Shown here: positions 1 to 6,611 of the stretch, in pieces | How positions within the stretch are numbered: the stretch's first letter is position 1 | Layout of the letters: each line of letters begins with the position of its first letter | Origin: Acidimicrobiia bacterium | Lineage (GTDB): Bacteria; Actinomycetota; Acidimicrobiia; Acidimicrobiales; Hopanoidiivorantaceae | Reading direction: 5' to 3' | Assembly: GCA_020027305.1 (NCBI GenBank) | Contig: JAHRAM010000198.1 | Coordinates: 1 to 9,267 of the forward strand | DNA length: 9,267 nucleotides | Translations under genes and position numbers: made by a program | Notes under the pieces: generated by a model | What the model saw: the letters and a program-made list of their open reading frames with translations, nothing else | Told to the model about the DNA's origin: nothing | Database searches by the model: none

Positions 1-198
1 GTAGATGCCATGTTTGACATCGATTTGGCAGTTTGGGATTATGCCCCGCTCCAAGTTATTGTGGAAGAAGCAGGAGGGAAATTTCTGAACTGGGATGACG
101 CGCCAACACCTTCAACTAAAAAAGATGCCAGAGGAACCAAAAACTGCATCGCTACAAATGGCGCTCTCAACCTAAAAAACTTTGCAGAGCTTTCATAA
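1..198 (+). CDS. Inositol monophosphatase / histidinol-phosphatase family protein, C-terminal part (5' end outside window)
   Basis: Frame 1 is open from the first base to a TAA at 196-198, giving the last 65 residues of a protein whose start lies outside the window. Seen: the string WDYAPLQVIVEEAGG (residues 12-26), the second signature of the Mg-dependent inositol monophosphatase superfamily; Asp13 of WD is the expected metal ligand and EEAGG precedes the final strands. The end CIATNGALN resembles the usual C-terminal 'SNG' motif. These enzymes hydrolyse phosphate monoesters such as inositol phosphate, histidinol phosphate (HisN) or 3'-phosphoadenosine 5'-phosphate; the substrate cannot be read from the C-terminus. 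A LAxWDxAPLQVIVEEAGG pattern recalls actinobacterial HisN/SuhB-like proteins, but that is inference. An internal ATG at 10 is not the true start because the motif region begins before it. The gene converges on hemL and is not part of the hem transcript. Confidence 0.88.
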   Translation, partial: VDAMFDIDLAVWDYAPLQVIVEEAGGKFLNWDDAPTPSTKKDARGTKNCIATNGALNLKNFAELS

Positions 199-262
199 GG
201 TTTTTGCCTTGACAAAACCCTATAGAGCAAAAATTTTCAATCACATTCTTTAAAATACATCT

Positions 263-282
263 CTCAAAACTTACATTTTGAG
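263..282. repeat. Perfect inverted repeat between convergent genes, possible weak bidirectional terminator
   Basis: CTCAAAA at 263-269 pairs with TTTTGAG at 276-282 around a 6-nt loop. It lies in the roughly 100-bp space between the phosphatase stop (198) and the hemL stop (299), where both transcripts should end. The stem is AT-rich and no uninterrupted T-tract follows it directly on either strand, so termination by this hairpin alone is uncertain. Nothing else in 199-298 looks like a gene or site. Confidence 0.35.
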
Positions 283-298
283 TTGCCTGTTTAATTTA

Positions 299-1714
299 TT
301 AGCCCTCAGCCAACAAATCTTTTTTGGCAGGCTCAGCAAGCTCTTCAAAAACTTCGACAGCTTTTTCAACTGTTTCTTCTAAGTCTTTTTGGCGATGCGC
401 CAAGCTCAAAAATATAGCTTCATAAGCCCCAGGTGCAAAAGCAACACCTCGCTCAAGCATTGCATGAAAGAACTTTGGATAGATTCCATTTTCAGCCACA
501 GCCTTAACCTCATCAAAGTTGCTAGGCAAAGCATCGCCAAAGAAAATTGAGAGCAAAGATTTCGCCCGCCCAATGCTGAGTGGAAGCCCTACAGCTTTTG
601 CAGCTTGACTAAATCCGCTCTCTAAAAAGTCGGCCTTTTCGTTCAGCTCGCTAAAGGCATCATTTCTAGAAGCATCGCTTGTCAAACATTTCAATGTCGC
701 CAATCCCGCTACTGTTGCAATCGGGTTTCCAGAAAGCGTACCTGCCTGATAGACATCGCCAACAGGTGCCAAGCATTCCATCACGTCACTTCTTCCACCA
801 AAAGCTCCAATGGGAAGCCCGCCGCCGATAACTTTTCCAAAGCACCAGAGGTCTGGCTTCACACCATAAACTTCAACCGCCCCCCCTTTTGCGATTCGAA
901 ACCCTGTGATGACTTCGTCAAATATTAAAAGCGCCCCCGCTTTATCACATGCCTCTCGCAACCCTTCTAAAAAACCTAGTTTAGGCGCCACCACGCCCAT
1001 ATTGGCAGCCACTGGTTCAACTATCACAGCTGCAGTTTTTTCGCTCAACACATCACCTAATGGTGGAACTTGGTTATATGGAACAACGATTGTATCGGCT
1101 ACTGCCCCATCAGTTACTCCAGCAGAGCCAGAAATTCCTTGGTTGGCAATTCCGCTTCCACCCTCTACAAGCAATGTATCGCTGTGCCCGTGATAACACC
1201 CTGCAAACTTTATGATTTCTTTTCGCTCAAACTGGTTTTTTGCTTGAGCAAAACCACGTGCCAAGCGGATGGCAGACATCGTGGCTTCGGTTCCGCTAGA
1301 AACTAGGCGGAGCATGTCAAGCCCTTCAATAGAATTAACAATCTCTTCTGCCAACAAAATCTCAGCTTCTGTCGGCGCACCATAGCTAAACCCATTTTTA
1401 GTCGCACGAGAAACTGCTTGGCGAACTGGTTTTGAGGAATGCCCCAAAATGTTTGGTCCATAGCTTTGAACGAAATCGATATATTTTTTGCCATCTTCAT
1501 CAAACACAAAAGCCCCTTTGGCTTTCTTCACAAAATACGGGCTGCCCCCCACGCTCTTAAATGAGCGGACAGGGGAATTCACCCCGCCAACTATAACTTG
1601 CTTTGCTCGTGTAAAAAGTTTTTGTGAGTTATTGTTTAGCCGACCATTGCTTGATGGATTTTCTTTGAGCTTGTCAGAAACTTTTTCTGTGATTTCATTC
1701 ATAAATTCGCTCAC
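299..1714 (-). CDS. hemL: Glutamate-1-semialdehyde 2,1-aminomutase (HemL)
   Basis: This PLP enzyme isomerises glutamate-1-semialdehyde to 5-aminolevulinate, the second step of the C5 pathway, in the cytoplasm. The 471-residue product shows the family marks in order: VGGVNSPVR (42-50), SSGTEATMSAIRLAR (139-153, PLP phosphate binding), CYHGHSD (173-179), FDEVITGFR (265-273, Asp266 facing the PLP pyridine nitrogen), the PLP Schiff-base lysine Lys294 in CFGKVIGGGLPIGAFGG, and GTLSGNP (325-331). These marks separate it from ordinary class-III aminotransferases. Most HemL proteins are near 430 residues; the surplus is a polar N-terminus of about 30 residues before the core. The listed start is GTG at 1714-1712, which overlaps the hemB stop as GTGA. 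An ATG at 1702-1700, preceded by GTGAG about 7 nt upstream, is an equally plausible start and would remove four residues. It is the last gene of the cluster. Confidence 0.97.
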   Translation of the reverse strand: MSEFMNEITEKVSDKLKENPSSNGRLNNNSQKLFTRAKQVIVGGVNSPVRSFKSVGGSPYFVKKAKGAFVFDEDGKKYIDFVQSYGPNILGHSSKPVRQAVSRATKNGFSYGAPTEAEILLAEEIVNSIEGLDMLRLVSSGTEATMSAIRLARGFAQAKNQFERKEIIKFAGCYHGHSDTLLVEGGSGIANQGISGSAGVTDGAVADTIVVPYNQVPPLGDVLSEKTAAVIVEPVAANMGVVAPKLGFLEGLREACDKAGALLIFDEVITGFRIAKGGAVEVYGVKPDLWCFGKVIGGGLPIGAFGGRSDVMECLAPVGDVYQAGTLSGNPIATVAGLATLKCLTSDASRNDAFSELNEKADFLESGFSQAAKAVGLPLSIGRAKSLLSIFFGDALPSNFDEVKAVAENGIYPKFFHAMLERGVAFAPGAYEAIFLSLAHRQKDLEETVEKAVEVFEELAEPAKKDLLAEG

Positions 1715-2694
1715 GAACTTTTTGCAATTCTTTTTGCGACTTCTTTTGCAAAGTATGTAAGAACAATATCTGCCCCTGCCCGCTTAATAGCAAGCAGATG
1801 CTCCAGTGCCACTGCCTCACCATCAATCCAACCAGCTTCACCAGCAGCCTTAACCATGGCATATTCACCAGAAACATTGTAGGCAGCCAACGGAACATCT
1901 ATTTTTTGGCTAGCAGCAGAAATCACATCTAAATATGATAAAGCTGGTTTCACCATAACAATATCTGCCCCCTCTAAAATGTCTTGATGAATTTCTAAAA
2001 GCGCCTCTTTGGCATTGGTGACATCTTGTTGATATTGCTTTCTGTCTCCGCCGCCAGCGATTTCAACATTCACTGCTTCACGAAACGGGCCGTAGTGAGC
2101 TGAGGCATATTTGGCAGAATACGCCATAATCGGAATCATATGATGCCCTGTGCCATCTAAAGCAGAGCGGATGGCTGCCACTTGCCCATCCATCATTCCA
2201 CTTGGAGCAATCATATCTGCCCCAGCATCTGCTTGAACCACAGCAATGTTTTCATAAATCTCTAGGGTGGCATCATTATCAATTTGCTTATTTTTATCAA
2301 GAACCCCACAATGCCCGTGGTCGCTATATTCATCAATACACAAATCAGCAATCGCCACAACCTCTTCACCAAAACTTTCTTTTAAATCTTTTATTGCCAG
2401 CTGAACAATGCCATCTGGATTGTAGGCCTCTGAACCAGTAGCATCCTTTTTTTCGGGAATGCCAAACAAAATGACGCTAGAAATTCCAAACCCAATCAAT
2501 TCTTTTACTTCAGCTAACAGCGACTGACGTGTGTGCTGTGAAACCCCTGGAAGTGACAATATCGGCTGCTCTGCTGAAATGCCTTCCCTTACAAACAGTG
2601 GGGCTATGAAATCGTCAGCGCTGATGCTGGTTTCAGCTACCAGCTTTCTAAGTGCGGGAGTTCGCCTTAAACGTTGTGTTCGTCTATGTTTCAA
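1711..2694 (-). CDS. hemB: Delta-aminolevulinic acid dehydratase / porphobilinogen synthase (HemB)
   Basis: HemB condenses two 5-aminolevulinates to porphobilinogen. The 327-residue protein has the normal length and both Schiff-base lysines, Lys195 in AYSAKYASAHYGPFR and Lys249 in MVKPALSYLDV. The metal loop reads DLCIDEYSDHGHCG (117-130): Cys119 and Cys129 are kept, but the middle zinc cysteine is Asp121. It therefore sits between the Zn-type Cys-Cys-Cys and the Mg-type Ala-Asp-Asp loops; I recall the same hybrid in actinobacterial HemB. GGGDRKQYQQD (214-224) is also typical of that group. The start is TTG at 2694-2692. An in-frame TAG at 2709-2707 leaves no upstream start, the family N-terminus RLRRTPALRKLVAET follows directly, and AGGGG (2703-2707) lies 8 nt upstream. 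The TGA stop overlaps the hemL start. A 156-bp gap separates it from cobA-hemD, so it may have its own promoter. Confidence 0.97.
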   Translation of the reverse strand: MKHRRTQRLRRTPALRKLVAETSISADDFIAPLFVREGISAEQPILSLPGVSQHTRQSLLAEVKELIGFGISSVILFGIPEKKDATGSEAYNPDGIVQLAIKDLKESFGEEVVAIADLCIDEYSDHGHCGVLDKNKQIDNDATLEIYENIAVVQADAGADMIAPSGMMDGQVAAIRSALDGTGHHMIPIMAYSAKYASAHYGPFREAVNVEIAGGGDRKQYQQDVTNAKEALLEIHQDILEGADIVMVKPALSYLDVISAASQKIDVPLAAYNVSGEYAMVKAAGEAGWIDGEAVALEHLLAIKRAGADIVLTYFAKEVAKRIAKSS

Positions 2695-2702
2695 AAGAGT
2701 AG

Positions 2703-2707
2703 CCCCT
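2703..2707 (-). promoter_or_regulatory. Ribosome binding site supporting the TTG start of hemB
   Basis: On the minus strand AGGGG sits 8 nt before the TTG at 2694-2692. The only other limit is the in-frame TAG at 2709-2707, so this site decides the unusual start codon. The 8-mer TAGGGGCT around it occurs identically in front of the met8-like gene (around 7237-7244). Confidence 0.6.
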
Positions 2708-2714
2708 ATTCTTT

Positions 2715-2743
2715 ATTCTTTTTTGTGGCAAAAATTTTCACAA
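2715..2743 (-). promoter_or_regulatory. Weak sigma-70-like promoter candidate upstream of hemB
   Basis: On the minus strand TTGTGA (plus 2738-2743) and AAGAAT (plus 2715-2720) are 17 nt apart, each matching 4 of 6 positions of the -35 and -10 consensus. Transcription would begin near 2708, leaving a leader of only about a dozen bases that just includes the AGGGG. The gap is AT-rich, so chance matches are expected. The case rests mainly on this being the only sizeable gap within the hem gene run. Confidence 0.22.
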
Positions 2744-2744
2744 A
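2722..2744. repeat. Dyad TTTGTG-N11-CACAAA upstream of hemB, possible operator
   Basis: TTTGTG at 2722-2727 and CACAAA at 2739-2744 form a perfect 6-bp inverted repeat spaced by 11 nt that include an AAAATTTT palindrome (2731-2738). It starts 28 bp upstream of the hemB start and overlaps the candidate -35 element, a position that suits a regulator binding site. No run of T follows on either strand, so it does not look like a terminator. The rest of the 2695-2850 gap is AT-rich; I see no gene in it. Confidence 0.3.
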
Positions 2745-2850
2745 CATATTTTTAATTCTAAGGAATAAAAAATTAAATAGCGGTAAGTGCGAAATGTCTT
2801 TAGAGGCACAGAAAAGGCATAAGGATTTATAAACGAGGGGTTGAAATTTG

Positions 2851-4332
2851 CTAGCTAGAAAAATGTTTGACCAAAGCATCCACCAAACCACCTGTGTCAT
2901 ATCGCTCTGCTACGATTGAATTCTTAAAACCAGCTTCTTTAACTGCCGATTCTGTGACAGGGCCAATGGATGCTGCCAGCTTTACACTGCTAGGGTCACC
3001 ACCCGCTGAAACAAAACTCTCTACAGCTGAGGGGCTAGCAAAAGTTATGACATCACATTCCGTTAACCGCTCTATTTCTTCGGCGGCGGGTTTTACCTGC
3101 TTGGTATGATATGCCTCACAAACCAAAATCTCATCATATTTTTGCTCCAAACCTTTAGGCACAGTTTCGCTGGCGTTTGGCGGAGCAACTATCAAAACCT
3201 TTTGACCATAATGGGTTGAATCTGGAAATTCCTTAACCAGCCCTTCACCTGAAAAATCCTTTGGAACTAAATCTGGCACAAAGCTATATCGCCCAAACTC
3301 CCTTGCGGTAGCATCTCCCACAGCAGCGATTAATGCCACACCCAACATTCGAACATCGTGCCCGTTGCTTTTAATCACATCAAATAAATGAGAGACAGCG
3401 TTTGTGGAATTGCACACCAGCCAGTCGCCCTCATCCAAACTAAAAAGTCCTTTGAGTAGTGCCTCTCCACCATCTCGGGGCGGAGCGATTTTAATAAGTG
3501 GAACCACCACAGGCTCACCCCCCACTGAAAAAATATCGCTCGCTAAGGATTCAGCTTGCTTTTCATCCCTAGTTACTCCAATCTTTTTTGAAAATAGTGG
3601 TAGTGACTCAAACCACGAAAGATTTTTTTCAGCAACCGAACCTATCACAATCGTCATAGGTGGCTCAAGATGAGCTGGGTCTAAGGTTGCCAATGTGGCG
3701 CGAATAGTTTTTTGGTTGGGGCGGGTTCCCCACCTAACTGCTGCTACTGGGGTGTCAGCACTCATCCCAGCCGAAAGCAACTTGCTGGCAATTTCTTTGA
3801 AGCGAGCAACCCCCATCAAAATGATAAGCGTTCCACCTAGCTTGGCAGCTGCTTCCCAATCAATGGACTCTTCATTTTCTGGGTCAACATGCCCAGTGAT
3901 AACCGTAAACGATGTAGAAGAATGGCGGAATGTGACTGGAATGCCAGCATAGGCTGGAACTGCTATCGGGGATGTTATGCCAGGGATTATTTCATAAGGC
4001 ACACCAGCTTGAGCAAGTGCCTCGGCTTCTTCGCCCCCTCTTGCAAACACAAATGGGTCGCCACCTTTGAGGCGAACTACTACCTTATGCTTTTTTGCCA
4101 GCTTGATTAAAAGGGCGTTGATGTCTGGCTGCTTCACCCGTGGGCCATCAGGGCTTTTGCCCACATAAATTTTTTCTGCCGAATCTGGTGCCAAGTTAAG
4201 AATGGAAAGCCCGCTAGGAAAATTTGCCAGCCGATCATAAACCACAGCATCAGCTTGGCGCAAAATGGAAGCGCCTTTTACTGTTAGTAATCCTGGGTCT
4301 CCTGGCCCAGCGCCCAAAAGATAGACGGCCAT
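2851..4332 (-). CDS. cobA-hemD: Fused uroporphyrinogen-III C-methyltransferase (CobA/SUMT) and uroporphyrinogen-III synthase (HemD)
   Basis: This is a two-domain enzyme of 493 residues. The N-terminal half (about 1-240) is a SAM-dependent SUMT that methylates uroporphyrinogen III at C2 and C7 to precorrin-2. It shows YLLGAGPGDPGLLTVKG (4-20), VVVRLKGGDPFVFARGGEE (84-102), IIPGITSPIAVPAYAGIPVT (115-134) and FTVITGH (142-148). The C-terminal half (about 249-493) is the poorly conserved HemD fold that inverts ring D of hydroxymethylbilane; TFASPSAVESF (430-440) and ASIGPVTESAVKEAG (454-468) are its usual marks. The fusion places the heme-trunk product directly next to the enzyme that diverts it to siroheme or cobalamin. 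Such fusions are known in Actinobacteria, Firmicutes and deltaproteobacteria. The ATG at 4332-4330 begins right at the SUMT core and lies 9 nt after the hemC stop, with only a weak upstream TAGG. The domain boundary is approximate. Confidence 0.96.
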   Translation of the reverse strand: MAVYLLGAGPGDPGLLTVKGASILRQADAVVYDRLANFPSGLSILNLAPDSAEKIYVGKSPDGPRVKQPDINALLIKLAKKHKVVVRLKGGDPFVFARGGEEAEALAQAGVPYEIIPGITSPIAVPAYAGIPVTFRHSSTSFTVITGHVDPENEESIDWEAAAKLGGTLIILMGVARFKEIASKLLSAGMSADTPVAAVRWGTRPNQKTIRATLATLDPAHLEPPMTIVIGSVAEKNLSWFESLPLFSKKIGVTRDEKQAESLASDIFSVGGEPVVVPLIKIAPPRDGGEALLKGLFSLDEGDWLVCNSTNAVSHLFDVIKSNGHDVRMLGVALIAAVGDATAREFGRYSFVPDLVPKDFSGEGLVKEFPDSTHYGQKVLIVAPPNASETVPKGLEQKYDEILVCEAYHTKQVKPAAEEIERLTECDVITFASPSAVESFVSAGGDPSSVKLAASIGPVTESAVKEAGFKNSIVAERYDTGGLVDALVKHFSS

Positions 4333-4341
4333 ATAATAAGC

Positions 4342-5355
4342 CTATTTTGAAATATCGCGCAAGTGGTGTGCCAACCGTTTGCCAAGCTCGGCTGCGGTTT
4401 CTTCAGGTTGAATTTTTAAGGTTGCTTTTTTACCAGCAGCTTCTGGGTTGAGCGCTAACATTCCTTTTATTTTTAATGTGCCGCCTTCAAAAAAAGCATA
4501 GGCTGCTGCTGGAATATTGCAATCCCCACCCAGCTCTTTTAAAAATCCTCGTTCAGCATCTAGTTGCATTTGTGTTTCAGGGTGATTGATGGCTGAAAGA
4601 ATTTCAGCGATGTCTTTTTGGCGCTCTTTGTCTAAAGCAACATCTTCACTCAGGCATTCTATTGCTAGAGTTCCTTGCCCAACTTGGGGAATCATTACAT
4701 CGGTGTCTAAAACAACAGATTTTTCTGGAACAATGCCTAAACGATCTAGGGCAGCTTTGGCTAACAAGATGGCATCCATTTCGTCTTCTTCTTTGAGTTT
4801 TCTTAGGCGGGTTTCAATGTTTCCTCTCACTTCTACAAACTTTGTGTTGGGGGCCAGTTCAGCCAACTGGATTCTCCTTCGGGTTGAACCTGTGCCGATT
4901 GTTAGGGCCTTGGCGTTTGTTTTTATAATGCCATTCGTTTTATCTACACTCAAATCTTTTAAATCTTTATCGCCCACTGGCACATCGCCTTTCAATATGT
5001 CGCCTATCAAAATATCTTTGGGGTCGCCCCTCTCAAGCACCGCTCCAATAACAATTCCCTCTGGCAGAGTTGCCGACAAATCTTTAGCAGAATGAATGGC
5101 AATATCAACACCGCCTTCTTTTTCATCTACCCCACTTAAAAGGGCTTGCTCTAGAGCAGCTGCAAACACTGCCTTTCCACCAATCTCAGCAATAGGGGCA
5201 TCTAACCGTTCATCGCCCTCTGTTTTAATAGCCACCGCCTCAACTTCTACTTCTGGAAAGTGCTGATTGATTTCGTCAATGACAATTTGGGTTTGACGGA
5301 GTGCCAGTGGGCTACTTCGTGTGGCTGCCCTTATTTTTGAGACATTTAGCGGCAC
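4342..5355 (-). CDS. hemC: Hydroxymethylbilane synthase / porphobilinogen deaminase (HemC)
   Basis: HemC polymerises four porphobilinogens into hydroxymethylbilane on a covalent dipyrromethane cofactor. The 337-residue product shows IRAATRSSPLALRQT (8-22), the catalytic aspartate region HSAKDL (88-93, Asp92), GTGSTRRRIQL (154-164), VRGNIETRLRKL (176-187), IPQVGQGTLAIEC (222-234) and the cofactor-anchoring Cys279 in GGDCNIPAAAYAF. It is somewhat longer than the usual 300-315 residues. Most of the surplus is a charged Asp/Lys-rich stretch at about 118-148 between the DILIGD strand and GTGS. The start is GTG at 5355-5353, overlapping the hemA TAG by one base, and the conserved N-terminus begins eight residues later, so no better start exists. 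The SD sequence is weak, which fits coupling to hemA. The gene ends 9 nt before cobA-hemD. Confidence 0.97.
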   Translation of the reverse strand: MPLNVSKIRAATRSSPLALRQTQIVIDEINQHFPEVEVEAVAIKTEGDERLDAPIAEIGGKAVFAAALEQALLSGVDEKEGGVDIAIHSAKDLSATLPEGIVIGAVLERGDPKDILIGDILKGDVPVGDKDLKDLSVDKTNGIIKTNAKALTIGTGSTRRRIQLAELAPNTKFVEVRGNIETRLRKLKEEDEMDAILLAKAALDRLGIVPEKSVVLDTDVMIPQVGQGTLAIECLSEDVALDKERQKDIAEILSAINHPETQMQLDAERGFLKELGGDCNIPAAAYAFFEGGTLKIKGMLALNPEAAGKKATLKIQPEETAAELGKRLAHHLRDISK

Positions 5356-6611
5356 TAAAACTTAAATAACTCTTTGAGAGCTTGAGCTAGTTCGTTGGCA
5401 GTTTTTTCATCAACCTTTTGAATTGCCACGCTAGGATTGTGAAGCACTTTGTTGATAATGCTGTGAACCAACTCTTCTACGGTTTCTCGCTCAGCTGGTT
5501 CTAACGACTTCAGCCTTCCGCCATATCGTTCAAACTCATCTTGGGATATCTCACAAATCTGGCGCCGAAACTCGCTGATAAATGGTGCTAGCTTTGTGGT
5601 TTGAACGTTTTCTTCATAACGTGTAACTTCTTGGTTTAATATCTCTTGGGCGCGATCCATATCTTCTTCTGAATCCACATGTGTGTCTGAAACATAACGT
5701 CTCACATCATCAATGTCGATTAGGGTCAGCCCTTCTAAATCTCGCGATAGTGGGTCAATGTCTCGTGGCACAGCAATGTCAACTGCCAGCAGTGGCTTGT
5801 GATTACGGGCAATCATAGCTCGTTCCATCTCGTCTCTTTCAACCAACAATGTGGTTGCCCCAGTGGAAGAGAAAAGCACATCGGCATCAGCAAGAGCTTT
5901 TCCAATTTCGTCTAGGTGAATGGCTTCACATCCATGTTGTTTTGCCATAGTGGCAGCATTTTTGTAAGTGCGGTTAGCAATGGAAATGTTTTTAGCAGCA
6001 GCTCGAGTAAGCAATGTGGTTAGCCTCTGCCCCATTTCCCCAGAGCCAAGCACAACTGCTTTAGCCCCTTTCAAGGTACCAAGTTTTTCAACTGCCATTG
6101 AAACAGCAGCATCTGAAACTGATTGAGTGCTTTTCATCATTGGAGCTTCTGTGCGAATTCGCTTTCCTGTTTCTAGTGCGCGGTGGAACAAATTGTTCAG
6201 GGCAGAATCAGAAACCTTTTCTTCTTCGGCAATCTTCCATGCTCGCTTGACTTGCCCTTGAATTTCATATTCGCCTAGCACAGCAGAATCCAAGCCTGCT
6301 ACTACACAGAACAAATGTGAAACCACATCTGTGTCAGTAAACGAATAAAGGTGTGAGTTCAGCTCCTCTTCACTAACAAATGTGAAGTCGCTCAAAAATT
6401 CCTTCACGGTTTTTGCAGCGCCATGAAATGCTGTGGCAGAAGCATAGATTTCTGTGCGGTGACAAGTTGAAAGGGCAACTGCCCCAGAAATATTTTCACA
6501 CTCAGACAACCCGTGAAGAGCCTTTAGCAAGTGCGCGCTAGAAATTGTTGTTCGCTCTAATAGCGATAGCGGAGCTGTTCGGTGATTTAACCCAATTAAG
6601 ATAACAGACAT
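5355..6611 (-). CDS. hemA: Glutamyl-tRNA reductase (HemA, C5 pathway)
   Basis: HemA reduces glutamyl-tRNA(Glu) with NADPH to glutamate-1-semialdehyde, the committed step of C5 tetrapyrrole synthesis. The 418-residue protein has the normal three-domain length. The N-terminal catalytic domain has GLNHRTAPLSLLER (7-20), the nucleophile Cys50 in LSTCHRTEIY and His99 in HLFCVVAGLDSAVLGEYEIQGQVK. The NADPH domain has VVLGSGEMGQ (186-195) and IANRTYKNA (211-219). The helical dimerisation domain fills about 318-418. The catalytic motif is usually STCNR; here residue 51 is His instead of Asn. The ATG at 6611-6609 starts directly at the conserved MSVxLIGLNHR. It lies 16 nt inside the 3' end of the met8-like gene, suggesting translational coupling, and no strong SD is seen. 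Confidence 0.97.
   Translation of the reverse strand: MSVILIGLNHRTAPLSLLERTTISSAHLLKALHGLSECENISGAVALSTCHRTEIYASATAFHGAAKTVKEFLSDFTFVSEEELNSHLYSFTDTDVVSHLFCVVAGLDSAVLGEYEIQGQVKRAWKIAEEEKVSDSALNNLFHRALETGKRIRTEAPMMKSTQSVSDAAVSMAVEKLGTLKGAKAVVLGSGEMGQRLTTLLTRAAAKNISIANRTYKNAATMAKQHGCEAIHLDEIGKALADADVLFSSTGATTLLVERDEMERAMIARNHKPLLAVDIAVPRDIDPLSRDLEGLTLIDIDDVRRYVSDTHVDSEEDMDRAQEILNQEVTRYEENVQTTKLAPFISEFRRQICEISQDEFERYGGRLKSLEPAERETVEELVHSIINKVLHNPSVAIQKVDEKTANELAQALKELFKF

Noticed and set aside
199..219. Hairpin GGTTTTTG/CAAAACC just after the phosphatase stop as a terminator
   Set aside because: The stem is short, contains a bulge and has no T-tract after it on either strand.
2851..2858. CTAGCTAG palindrome at the end of cobA-hemD
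   Set aside because: Only 8 bp with no loop or T-run; it includes the stop codon and is expected by chance in AT-rich sequence.
2706..2900. 64-residue minus-strand frame spanning the cobA-hemD end and the gap before hemB
   Set aside because: It starts inside cobA-hemD in another frame, its gap portion is simply AT-rich sequence giving Phe, Lys and Asn, and there is no SD or motif.
4586..5095. 169-residue open frame on the plus strand inside hemC
   Set aside because: It lies wholly antisense to a strongly conserved hemC, has no recognisable motif and is what codon bias of the true frame commonly produces on the other strand.
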